NCBI RefSeq assembly: GCF_003987345.1
Contig: NZ_PIPP01000002.1
Span: 248,001 to 312,000 of the forward strand
Direction of reading: 5' to 3'
Source: Aliidiomarina shirensis
GTDB lineage: Bacteria; Pseudomonadota; Gammaproteobacteria; Enterobacterales; Alteromonadaceae
Length of the DNA: 64,000 nt
The position numbers were made by a program, and so were the translations under genes. Shown piece after piece: positions 29,792-37,708 of this stretch. Position 1 is the first letter of the stretch. Each line of letters begins with the position of its first letter. The notes below the pieces were generated by a model. The model ran no database searches, was not told the origin of the DNA, and saw only the letters and a program-made list of their open reading frames with translations.

Positions 29792-31435
29792 CTAATGAGC
29801 TCGCAATTGCCGTGGTCGACCACCAAACACAAACCAACTCACGATAAACGCACCACCGCCTGCGGCAATAAGCCCGGATAACCAAAGAACGCGTTCACCA
29901 AGGCCAGAAGCAACCCAAGCGCTACGGCTCGGATCTAGCCATAATAACAGTGCAATCATGACTCCGGTGGCTAAGGTTACTTGCAACAGGAAACGCCGCG
30001 TTTCCGGCGATAATACCAATACACCCTCGCGGTAAAGCACAACACCCAGCAGTAGAGCATTTATCGTTCCTGAAAGTGCCGTAGCCAACGCCAAGCCTAC
30101 GAAGCCAAATGGGATTACTAGAATAAGGTTTAAAACCATGTTCGCCGCCATGGCAATAATGCCGTATTTCACTGGGCGTTTAGTATCTTGGCGCGAGAAG
30201 AAACCGGCTGCTAACACCTTGACCAACATGAAACTAAGCAAGCCACTGGCATAGGCCATCAGCGCAAAGGACGATTGCAACGCAGCATTTGGGGTAAACG
30301 AACCGCGTTGAAATAACACGAGTATCAGAGGCTCGGCCAACACGAAAAGCCCCGCCATCGCGGGCAGCCCGAGCATCACAACCATGCGCACCCCCCAATC
30401 TAGTGTGGTACGAAAGTGCTCTAATGATTTATCCACGTGGCGTGCCGATAACGCCGGTAAAATTACCGTAGCAATGGCAATACCAAATAAACCGAGAGGG
30501 AATTCCAACATGCGATCAGCGTAATACAACCAACTAATAGGGCCGGTGCCCAAAAAGCTGGCAATAACCGTATCCAGCAACAAGTTAATTTGGCTTACCG
30601 ATACCCCAAACAGAGCCGGAATCATCAGCGTGCGGATTTTCACCACACCCGGATCTCGCCAACCCCACTTCGGCATGACCAGTAGCCCTGCTTGTTTCAA
30701 AAATGGAATCTGGAACAAGAACTGCACGACCCCACCAACGAAAACGCCGATCGCCAAACCGATTTCTGGATTCGCCAAATTCGGCGCTAACCAAATAGCC
30801 GCCGCGATAATCGAAACATTTAACAGCACCGGCGTAAACGCCGCCACACCAAAACGCCCCATTACATTCAACGCAGCGCCCGATAACGCCGTTAGGGTAA
30901 TAAAAAACAAATACGGGAAGGTGATGCGCAGCAACAAACTGGCCATTTCAAATTTTTCGCCGTCGGGCCCACCTTGCAACCATTCTTTAAACCAGCCCAT
31001 ACCGAAAAGTGCAGCAACAACCGGAGAAAGGATAACGGCAAGCAAGGTAATTACACCCACGAGCGTGCCCAAGGTGCCGGAAACGCGCGCGAGTAACAGC
31101 CGCGTTTCATCTAATGATTTACCACGGTGATATTCGGTAAGCACCGGTACAAATGCTTGTGCAAACGCACCTTCGGCAAATAAACGACGGAGAAAGTTTG
31201 GAATTTTATTGGCAAACAAAAACACGTCAGCCGCCGCGCCAGCACCCATCAACGCCGCAATCGCGATATCACGCACCAAACCCATCACACGAGAAAGGAA
31301 TGTCATTACGCTTACGATCATGCCCGAACGCAATAATCGCGGCGCCTGCGGCACGCCTGCTGCGCCTTTTACTTCTGGCGAAGGTTCGTGTGCAGGCGAT
31401 TTTTTCGGTGGCCCACCGGAAGGTTCGTTGTTCAC
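29792..31435 (-). CDS. murJ: MurJ, lipid II flippase
   Basis: A 547-residue MATE/MOP-superfamily transporter with about 14 membrane segments. The start of the core is RLLRSGMIVSVMTFLSRVMGLVRD and conserved residues occur in FLFANKIPNFLRRLFAEGAF. It flips lipid II across the inner membrane for peptidoglycan synthesis. The start is GTG at 31435 with AAGGA about 11 bases upstream. This gives an unusual Pro/Ser-rich cytoplasmic extension of about 34 residues before the normal N-terminus; a later start cannot be excluded. Confidence 0.95.
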   Translation of the reverse strand: MNNEPSGGPPKKSPAHEPSPEVKGAAGVPQAPRLLRSGMIVSVMTFLSRVMGLVRDIAIAALMGAGAAADVFLFANKIPNFLRRLFAEGAFAQAFVPVLTEYHRGKSLDETRLLLARVSGTLGTLVGVITLLAVILSPVVAALFGMGWFKEWLQGGPDGEKFEMASLLLRITFPYLFFITLTALSGAALNVMGRFGVAAFTPVLLNVSIIAAAIWLAPNLANPEIGLAIGVFVGGVVQFLFQIPFLKQAGLLVMPKWGWRDPGVVKIRTLMIPALFGVSVSQINLLLDTVIASFLGTGPISWLYYADRMLEFPLGLFGIAIATVILPALSARHVDKSLEHFRTTLDWGVRMVVMLGLPAMAGLFVLAEPLILVLFQRGSFTPNAALQSSFALMAYASGLLSFMLVKVLAAGFFSRQDTKRPVKYGIIAMAANMVLNLILVIPFGFVGLALATALSGTINALLLGVVLYREGVLVLSPETRRFLLQVTLATGVMIALLLWLDPSRSAWVASGLGERVLWLSGLIAAGGGAFIVSWFVFGGRPRQLRAH

Positions 31436-31618
31436 AGTGCTGGAAATCCTTGTTGGCAGCTTTTATCAACTGTATTTAAGCAAAGATTAGCACGAGCTCA
31501 ACCTTACGCGGAAGCAAAGGAATCGCAAAGTCAGTAGATTAGCGAAAATATACGAAATAGTGGTTGCGTAATGGCGCCTAGATCCGTAGTATGCGCGCAC
31601 AATCTTTTATCGAATCCG

Positions 31619-31647
31619 TTGACTTTTAAACGCAAAAGAGGGAAAAT
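31619..31647 (+). promoter_or_regulatory. Promoter of rpsT
   Basis: TTGACT at 31619-31624 and GAAAAT at 31642-31647 are 17 bp apart, followed by a GC-rich discriminator-like CCTCGGCC. The transcript would have a leader of about 45 nt before the TTG start. Confidence 0.6.
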
Positions 31648-31698
31648 CCTCGGCCTTAAAAAGTCCGGCACAGTTTACGAATTATCAGGAGTTTAACC

Positions 31699-31965
31699 TT
31701 GGCTAACATCAAGTCTGCGAAAAAGCGCGCGGTTACAGCGGAAAACAATCGTCGCCACAATGCCAGCCGTCGCTCAATGATGCGCACTTATCTTAAAAAA
31801 GTACAAGCAGCTATTGCTGCGGGTGATCAGGCTCAGGCACAGCAAACTTTCGCTGCACTTGTTCCTGTTATGGACCGCTACGCGGCCAAAGGCTTAATTC
31901 ACAAGAATAAAGCTGCTCGTCATAAGAGCCGTTTATCTGCTCAAATCAAATCGTTAGCTGCATAA
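31699..31965 (+). CDS. rpsT: 30S ribosomal protein S20
   Basis: An 88-residue, very basic protein ([20 protein letters not shown]), the normal S20 length. It binds 16S rRNA early in 30S assembly. The start codon is TTG, preceded by CAGGAG. The Escherichia coli gene also starts with UUG, and this weak start is part of S20 translational autoregulation there, so the same control is likely. It is divergent from murJ and ends in a strong terminator. Confidence 0.97.
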   Translation: MANIKSAKKRAVTAENNRRHNASRRSMMRTYLKKVQAAIAAGDQAQAQQTFAALVPVMDRYAAKGLIHKNKAARHKSRLSAQIKSLAA

Positions 31966-32006
31966 GCATCGCTTAAGCACACAACTTTTTGTTGAGTTGA
32001 AACGAA

Positions 32007-32031
32007 AAAAACCGCCGATGGCGGTTTTTTT
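32007..32031. terminator. Intrinsic terminator after rpsT, usable in both directions
   Basis: ACCGCC-GAT-GGCGGT is flanked by an A-run on the left and a T-run on the right. It ends rpsT and can also end the convergent acyl carrier protein transcript. Confidence 0.85.
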
Positions 32032-32052
32032 GTATCTAAAATTCATGTTTTA

Positions 32053-32313
32053 CTACAATTCGCGCCGATAAGTGGCAACCAACTCCGAAAATGTATGCGG
32101 AAACTGATCTTTGGGTAATCGCGAGAACGGATCATAACCAAGTCGCTCTTCCAACCGAGCAACTACAATAGCGAAACTTAGCGAATCTAAACCACTCTCG
32201 CTCAGTACCGTATTTTGTTCGATTACACCTAGCTCTTCACGGCCAGTTTCGGCAGCAACTTCATCCATTACATCACGGATGAGTGCCTCTAATTGATAGT
32301 CACGAATGGTCAC
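32053..32313 (-). CDS. Solitary acyl carrier protein
   Basis: An 86-residue four-helix carrier protein with the phosphopantetheine site GLDSLS (serine near residue 44). The open frame extends upstream to 32406, but that part overlaps a good promoter. The GTG at 32313, preceded by AGAGGG, is therefore taken as the start. There is no ketosynthase, acyltransferase or phosphopantetheinyl transferase gene beside it, so its partner is elsewhere. It is not the housekeeping AcpP, whose core sequence (DSLDTVE) differs. Confidence 0.8.
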   Translation of the reverse strand: MTIRDYQLEALIRDVMDEVAAETGREELGVIEQNTVLSESGLDSLSFAIVVARLEERLGYDPFSRLPKDQFPHTFSELVATYRREL

Positions 32314-32347
32314 AACGCCCTCTTTCGGCTCACCTAGTAACAAATTT

Positions 32348-32376
32348 GTTATAGTTATGTATAAATTATGGTGCAA
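32348..32376 (-). promoter_or_regulatory. Promoter of the solitary acyl carrier protein gene
   Basis: On the minus strand TTGCAC (32371-32376) and TATAAC (32348-32353) are 17 bp apart. The expected transcript start near 32341 lies inside the longer open frame and supports the GTG start at 32313. Confidence 0.65.
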
Positions 32377-32406
32377 GTATACTGATTTTGTATGTATTTG
32401 CAGCAA

Positions 32407-32812
32407 ATTTCCGGAAAAACGCTAGATTTTTGCGAGTTAATAACCAGAACAGCCTGATTTTCTGTGAAATAAATAATTATGCCTGATGCCCCAAGCTAAT
32501 TTGTCCGAGGCTAACTGGGTACGCTCCGGAGAAGCCCTGAGCGCCGCCCCAACCCGCCCGGGGGCCAAGCTCGGAAGCCGCAAAAACTGCATACTCGACT
32601 ACCCCAGCGCGAGCCGACGCCATCTTGCCAATGCAGAAATGTCCGCGCCAAGGATGGCGCGGAACATAGCGCACATGGATGTGCTCGCAGCGGTTCTGCA
32701 TTGGCAAGATGGGATCGGCGGAAGCTGGGGTAAGCGCCGATGTTGATTTGCGGCTTCCCCGCTTGGCCCCCCGGGCGGGTTGGAGCGGCGCTCAGAACGT
32801 TAGCTTTCGGGT
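32407..32812. other. Intergenic gap filled mostly by a giant palindrome
   Basis: The first 130 bases are AT-rich upstream DNA of the acyl carrier protein gene. The remainder is the palindromic element D, listed separately. Open frames here are products of the repeat and show no protein family. Confidence 0.8.
32537..32795 (+). repeat. Family-1 palindromic element D (largest copy)
   Basis: Core 32639-32693, 24-nt arms 32615-32638 and 32694-32717, boxes GCGCGAGC (32607-32614) and GCGGAAGC (32718-32725). The stem continues outward with a paired GAAGCCGCAAA segment and a GC-rich outer arm (32537-32570 with 32761-32795). The whole 259 bases can fold into one hairpin. Both flanking genes read minus, so the plus-strand core is antisense to local transcription. 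The element ends 17 bp from the exonuclease stop. Confidence 0.85.
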
Positions 32813-33433
32813 TTAGCGCCCTTCTTTAAGAAGCGAGCGAGCGTTGGGATGGTGGCCGGAACTGAAGCGGAAGGCTTGCGCTAGAAAAAGTTCAGCGCAG
32901 GCGATGGCATCGTTTAGGGCGTGGTGGCCACTGAATGCATCGAAGCCGTAGCGTTCTCGGCAAGCTGCGAGCGTGAGGGAATCGGGTTTTAGAGTTTGCG
33001 ATTGGCGTTCTAATCGGCGGCGTTCGGCGCGCAGTGTGCAATAAACACCATCAGGTTGCCATTTCATGCCCGTTTGTTTTAGCGCTTGTTGTAATACCAC
33101 GGTATCGAATTGTGCGTTGTGGGCCACGATAATTGCACCTTCCGCAGCCTTAACAAATTCAGCCAGCACCTCTTCCAAAGGCAACCCAGCGGCAATATCA
33201 CTTAATGATAACTGATGAATAACTGCACTTTGAGTTAATTCTAAATTGGTGTTCACTACCCGATATTCTGCTTGATTCTGCAGTATACGTGGCGGCGCGA
33301 TGCGCACCCAAGCCAGCGCCAGCATGGCATCGCCTTTGGCATCCAAGCCATTGGTTTCAATATCGATAGCTAACCACTTTGCTTCTCGCCAAGGGGCTCT
33401 TAAATGATGCCAACTCGCCACTTTTTCGAACAT
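32813..33433 (-). CDS. DnaQ-like 3'-5' exonuclease (DEDDh)
   Basis: A 206-residue exonuclease domain. Motif I is LAIDIETNGLD (about 26-36), motif II VAHNAQFDTVVLQQAL (about 103-118) and motif III HHALNDAIACAELF (about 170-183, with the DEDDh histidine). It is not the replicative epsilon subunit, being shorter and without its C-terminal polymerase-binding tail. It shares a base with the upstream DUF294 gene. This exonuclease-DUF294-symporter order is common around acetate genes in marine gammaproteobacteria. Confidence 0.88.
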   Translation of the reverse strand: MFEKVASWHHLRAPWREAKWLAIDIETNGLDAKGDAMLALAWVRIAPPRILQNQAEYRVVNTNLELTQSAVIHQLSLSDIAAGLPLEEVLAEFVKAAEGAIIVAHNAQFDTVVLQQALKQTGMKWQPDGVYCTLRAERRRLERQSQTLKPDSLTLAACRERYGFDAFSGHHALNDAIACAELFLAQAFRFSSGHHPNARSLLKEGR

Positions 33434-35274
33434 TACATATTCCGCCCGAATTTAAATGCAACACCATGCTGGGCATCTTTAATTACTTTAAAAGCCGCCT
33501 TTAATTGTCGCCGCTGCATGGTGCTTAAGGTTTCGGGGTCTACCGAGTTCGAAGGTATCTTTGAATCTTCATTCCGGTACATCTGTGCGGTTAAACGTAA
33601 CCCGGTAAGAAACTGCCAAGCCTCGAGCAGGTTTTGGTTATCCTTATCGCTTAAGGAGCTTGCACTCTTTAACTGCTCCAAGCGAGCGGGCGTTGAAGGC
33701 ACGGTTACCCCCGCAGCCAAACTATACAAACGCACAATATCGTTAAGAATTGCTACTGCCTGCTTTTTGATATCAATGTACTCGAAATCGCCTTCACTTT
33801 TGGTTCGAAAGTGATTAAATAAGCCCAGAGGCACATTCAGCTCACCAATATGGCGTGCGATATTCGCTAGAAACATATCTTGTTTCGCTAACTTTGCGAT
33901 TTCTTCGCGGTGCTGCCGATACAGCTGATGGCTTCCCGCAACTGGGCGGCTATCAAAGAAGATCATGCAATGCATAATCGCTTTCGGTGTGGGTGAACGA
34001 ATCCACTTTAAGAATTTTTCACGCCATTCAAGGCGATTCTTCTGTAAATCGGGGTTCATTGCCATGATATTGCCCGGGCATAAGCGAATACCGCAATCCG
34101 CCAAACCTTCACAGACATAAACCGACACTTCCGCGAACCATTGGCGCTGGCCATCAGTAATTTCATCGGGCAACAGCAAGGCGTTATCCTGATCCGAACC
34201 TAAGGTTTGATCGCCGCGCGCCTGGGAACCGAACGCGAGCCACACATAAGTACATGGTGCACTACCTTGTTCTTGTTCATAAAGGCGAATAAGTTTGCGG
34301 GTAATGCCATCAGTAAGCGATGTCAGTAACCTACCAACAATACCGATATCTTTTACCCGGCTTGCAAAACTGCGCAGATAATCTGGAATTTTAGCTGCTT
34401 CCGCAACCAGCGCTTCTCGGCTGTTGGCTTTGAACAACGCGTTAATGAGTAGCACAGGTTCACTGCGTTGTTGTTGCATCAAATCCGTGTTAGTGAGAAC
34501 GCCGATGGGTATTTCATTATCATCGAGCACGGGAAGGTGATGAATATTCGCTTGCCCCATTACCGTAAGCGCATCGAACAGGCTATCTCGGGCATAGATG
34601 ATAGCCGGCATTGGCGTCATTACTGCCGCTACTGAAACATCGAAGCTTACGCCCACGGCTACGACGCGGTTACGTAAATCACGGTCAGTTAAAATACCGC
34701 GTAATTGCTGATCATCCACAACCAACAAGCAAGATACGCGCTCCGCCGACATCAATTGTGCGGCGCTTTGAATACTGGCGGTGCTGCTAATTTGAATGGG
34801 TTTGCGATCAATTACCGATGCTATTTTTTTCTCGCTCCAATCCGCACCTTGCGTTTTACCTTGCTCAGCTAATAACCGCTGACCATGAGCATTCACAAAA
34901 TAACGCTCAAACGCTTGGCTTTGCCGGCGAAGTTCGTTGAACGCGCCTTCCGGCCATATCCAAATAATACCATCGGCGATTACTTGCAGTTTATTGGTAA
35001 TTTTTCTGCCGGTTAACAATGAAGGAAAGCCAAATAGATCACCGGGCTCTAAACGATCGAGATGTTGGTTTTCTTTATCCACGAGATCATAGGCCCCTGA
35101 GCGCACCAAGTATAACTGGTGTGAATCGGGCTGCATGATGTCTTGGCGATTATCGTGGCACACGTACATCGCCTGCATTTGTTCAGCCGCATATTGCAAC
35201 AACTCAGCGCTCAAACTATCAAACGGCGGCGTGTTCGCCAAAAACTCGCGTGTATCTGCACTTATACTTGCCAT
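33433..35274 (-). CDS. cNMP-binding / CBS / DUF294 nucleotidyltransferase-like signalling protein
   Basis: A 613-residue protein. It has an N-terminal cyclic-nucleotide-binding domain (about 1-125), a CBS pair (about 150-270; SCLLVVDDQQLRGILTDRDL) and a DUF294 putative nucleotidyltransferase domain with FGSQARGDQTLGSDQDNALL. A DUF294 C-terminal domain completes it. It is likely a cytoplasmic regulator linked to the neighbouring symporter, function unproven. The open frame extends 15 codons further, but those are encoded by a palindromic repeat; MASISADTREF at 35274 is the better start. Confidence 0.88.
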   Translation of the reverse strand: MASISADTREFLANTPPFDSLSAELLQYAAEQMQAMYVCHDNRQDIMQPDSHQLYLVRSGAYDLVDKENQHLDRLEPGDLFGFPSLLTGRKITNKLQVIADGIIWIWPEGAFNELRRQSQAFERYFVNAHGQRLLAEQGKTQGADWSEKKIASVIDRKPIQISSTASIQSAAQLMSAERVSCLLVVDDQQLRGILTDRDLRNRVVAVGVSFDVSVAAVMTPMPAIIYARDSLFDALTVMGQANIHHLPVLDDNEIPIGVLTNTDLMQQQRSEPVLLINALFKANSREALVAEAAKIPDYLRSFASRVKDIGIVGRLLTSLTDGITRKLIRLYEQEQGSAPCTYVWLAFGSQARGDQTLGSDQDNALLLPDEITDGQRQWFAEVSVYVCEGLADCGIRLCPGNIMAMNPDLQKNRLEWREKFLKWIRSPTPKAIMHCMIFFDSRPVAGSHQLYRQHREEIAKLAKQDMFLANIARHIGELNVPLGLFNHFRTKSEGDFEYIDIKKQAVAILNDIVRLYSLAAGVTVPSTPARLEQLKSASSLSDKDNQNLLEAWQFLTGLRLTAQMYRNEDSKIPSNSVDPETLSTMQRRQLKAAFKVIKDAQHGVAFKFGRNM

Positions 35275-35292
35275 ACCGAACCCCCCTTGGGA

Positions 35293-35375
35293 GCCATAGA
35301 AGTTGGTGTCTGACACCATTTTCTCGTACCCCTTATGTAAGTGCCATAGAAAGTGGTGTCAGACACCATCTTCTC
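35293..35375. repeat. Two copies of a GGTGTCWGACACC palindromic repeat
   Basis: Bases 35293-35325 and 35343-35375 are 33-bp direct repeats (GCCATAGAA, then the perfect palindrome core, then CCATYTTCTC), 50 bp apart. The core GGTGTCTGACACC/GGTGTCAGACACC is a short motif I recall as scattered through many gammaproteobacterial genomes, often near REP-associated transposase genes. No transposase is in this window. Confidence 0.75.
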
Positions 35376-35401
35376 TGGAACTTTTCCCTACAGTTTACGT
35401 G

Positions 35402-35428
35402 AAAAAAAGCCCCGGCGATGCCGGGGCT
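35402..35428 (-). terminator. Intrinsic terminator of the symporter operon
   Basis: On the minus strand the stem GCCCCGGC/GCCGGGGC with a 3-nt loop is followed by seven T. It lies 41 bp after the symporter stop and separates that operon from the DUF294 gene. Confidence 0.85.
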
Positions 35429-35468
35429 TGGTTACTACAAAACATATTACATGTTTTAACGCGTCGGC

Positions 35469-37175
35469 TTAATGGCTAGTTGCCGCACCGGCTCCTTTCG
35501 GATAACGGATTGATTCAACCATTTCCTGAATATCTTCTGGCGCATCTTTCGTAAATTTCAACACGACGAGAGCTACGATAAAGTTCAGAATCATACCTAC
35601 TGTACCAATACCCTCAGGTGAAATTCCAAACAACCAGTTTTCAGGATTATCGGCGGCTGGGTTCACGAAGCGGAAGTAGATAATGTAGCTCAAGGTGAAC
35701 ACAATACCAACTACCATACCCGCTACAGCACCTGCGCTATTCATGCGTTTATGGAAGATACCCATAATAATCGCAGGGAAGAACGAGGATGCCGCCAGAC
35801 CGAACGCGAAGGCGACCACCTGCGCCACGAATCCGGGTGGGTTAATACCAAACCATGCACCGATTAATACCGCTACCCCCGCAGCAATTCGCGCGTAGAG
35901 CAATTCTTGCCTATCCGTAATATTAGGCATCAAGGTTCGTTTCAGTAAATCGTGAGAAACCGAACTCGAAATAACCAAGAGTAAGCCAGCTGAAGTTGAT
36001 AACGCCGCGGCAACACCACCGGCAGCAATCAACGCCACAACCCAATTCGGAAGGCTTGCAATTTCCGGGCTCGCTAACACGATAATGTCCGCATCAACGC
36101 GCATTTCATTGCGCTCGTCATTCGAGAAGAACATACGGCCATCTTCATTGTTATCGTTCCACTCGATAAGGCCCGTTTGCTCCCAGTTATTCACCCAGCT
36201 CGGCGCATTCTCATAGAGTACCCCTTGCTGATCTGGCCCATTTAGCGTGTTTAAGATATTCACTTTGGTAATCGACGCAATAGCCGGCGCTGTTGTGTAA
36301 ACGACCGCAATAAATACCAATGCCCAGCCGCCTGAACGGCGCGCATCACTTACTTTTGGCACGGTGAAAAAGCGAATAATTACGTGTGGTAAACCAGCCG
36401 TACCCACCATTAATGCCATAGTAATGGCAAATACATCGATGCCGGATTTCGTGCCTTCTGTGTATTCGGCAAAACCAAGCTGGGTAGATAAACCATCAAG
36501 CCGCTCTAACAAATACAGCCCTGAGCCATCGGCTAATGTTGCACCGAAGCCTGTTTGCGGCAAGATGTGGCCTGTCATTTGCATCGTAATAAACACAGCA
36601 GGTACCGTGTAAGCGAAGGCTAACACACAGTATTGCGCTACCTGCGTATAGGTGATCCCTTTCATACCCCCTAACAGAGTATAGAAATATACTAACGCCA
36701 TACCGATAAGCACGCCCGTAGTGATATCAACCTCTAAGAAACGGCTAAATACCACACCAACACCACGCATTTGCCCAGCGATGTAAGTGAACGATACCAA
36801 GATTGCACAAATAACAGCTACCGTACGCGCAGTTTGTGAGTAATACCGATCACCAATGAAGTCGGGAACCGTAAACTTACCAAACTTACGCAAGTAAGGT
36901 GCTAAACAAAGGGCAAGGAGAACATAACCACCGGTCCAGCCCATGAGGTAAACGCTACCATCATAGCCAAGTATCGAGATTAAACCTGCCATTGAAATAA
37001 AGGAGGCCGCAGACATCCAATCAGCTGCTGTTGCCATACCATTTGCAACCGGAGGAACACCACCGCCTGCTACGTAGAAATCGTTGGTAGAACCTGCTCG
37101 TGCCCAAATCGCAATACCGATATACAAGGCAAAAGTTGCACCAACCACGATAAATGTAAGTGTTTTAATATCCAT
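35469..37175 (-). CDS. Sodium:solute symporter, ActP/VC2705-type (probable acetate permease)
   Basis: A 568-residue SSS-family transporter with about 13 membrane segments. The sodium/solute-site regions are GMATAADWMSAASFISMAGLI (about 44-64) and AAALSTSAGLLLVISSSVSHDLL (about 388-410). The subfamily is usually paired with a DUF4212 protein and acs and is thought to import acetate or similar short carboxylates. It has an insertion near 330-370 (ENAPSWVNNWEQTG...) typical of the VC2705 type. It lies 3 nt after its DUF4212 partner. Substrate is inference from context. Confidence 0.9.
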   Translation of the reverse strand: MDIKTLTFIVVGATFALYIGIAIWARAGSTNDFYVAGGGVPPVANGMATAADWMSAASFISMAGLISILGYDGSVYLMGWTGGYVLLALCLAPYLRKFGKFTVPDFIGDRYYSQTARTVAVICAILVSFTYIAGQMRGVGVVFSRFLEVDITTGVLIGMALVYFYTLLGGMKGITYTQVAQYCVLAFAYTVPAVFITMQMTGHILPQTGFGATLADGSGLYLLERLDGLSTQLGFAEYTEGTKSGIDVFAITMALMVGTAGLPHVIIRFFTVPKVSDARRSGGWALVFIAVVYTTAPAIASITKVNILNTLNGPDQQGVLYENAPSWVNNWEQTGLIEWNDNNEDGRMFFSNDERNEMRVDADIIVLASPEIASLPNWVVALIAAGGVAAALSTSAGLLLVISSSVSHDLLKRTLMPNITDRQELLYARIAAGVAVLIGAWFGINPPGFVAQVVAFAFGLAASSFFPAIIMGIFHKRMNSAGAVAGMVVGIVFTLSYIIYFRFVNPAADNPENWLFGISPEGIGTVGMILNFIVALVVLKFTKDAPEDIQEMVESIRYPKGAGAATSH

Positions 37176-37178
37176 GGT

Positions 37179-37445
37179 TTATTCCTCTTCAACCTTGTAT
37201 TTTCTATCGAGCTTGTTCATTTGTCTGATATAAACAAAGATCAATACGATGAAGGTATAAATTGCGCCCTGTTGTGCAAACCAAAAGCCCAACTTAAAGC
37301 CGAAGAAGGTGATGTTATTGAGCACATCCACCAATATGATACCGAACCCAAAAGAAACCACGAACCAGACGGTTAATAGCTTGAGCATTAACCCTAAGTT
37401 CTCTTTCCAATAGGCTTTGGCATGATCTTGCGATTCAAATGCCAT
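37179..37445 (-). CDS. DUF4212 small membrane subunit of the symporter
   Basis: An 88-residue protein with two membrane helices, beginning MAFESQDHAKAYWKENLGLM. This family almost always precedes a VC2705-type sodium:solute symporter and is regarded as its small subunit. It is separated from the symporter gene by 3 nt. A 263-bp region with a candidate CrbR box separates it from divergent crbS. Confidence 0.9.
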   Translation of the reverse strand: MAFESQDHAKAYWKENLGLMLKLLTVWFVVSFGFGIILVDVLNNITFFGFKLGFWFAQQGAIYTFIVLIFVYIRQMNKLDRKYKVEEE

Positions 37446-37556
37446 GCGTGTGTCCTCCAGTTGTTGTTATGGGTGCCACCCAATTATTTTTAATATGCAG
37501 GTGGTTCTTTCCAATGTACGGAAACAAGCATCGTAGAAGATGGGGTTTTGCGAAAT

Positions 37557-37570
37557 TGGACATTAGTCTA
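37557..37570. promoter_or_regulatory. Candidate CrbR operator, symporter/crbS side
   Basis: The inverted repeat TGGAC-ATTA-GTCTA lies 112 bp before the DUF4212 gene and 139 bp before crbS. A matching site, TAGAC-CATA-GTCTA, lies upstream of acs. Shared occurrence in two promoter regions of one pathway is the evidence; the binding protein is inferred. Confidence 0.45.
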
Positions 37571-37708
37571 ATACCGGAATTTTGCCGCTGTGCTTTACTT
37601 GCTTCTGTGGCAGAAGATACGCCGCAACCGCCTTCACAAAAGCAAGGCTTAACTAAAAGCGCAGAAACAAGTACTCTGAATACATCAATTCGAGAAGAAG
37701 AATAAAAC

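Noticed and set aside
32314-32406. 31-residue upstream extension of the acyl carrier protein
   Set aside because: It overlaps a good minus-strand promoter, so it would not be in the transcript; the GTG start gives the normal carrier-protein length.
35275-35319. Upstream extension MVSDTNFYG of the DUF294 protein
   Set aside because: It is encoded by the palindromic repeat, and the internal MASISADTREF start fits the domain boundary.
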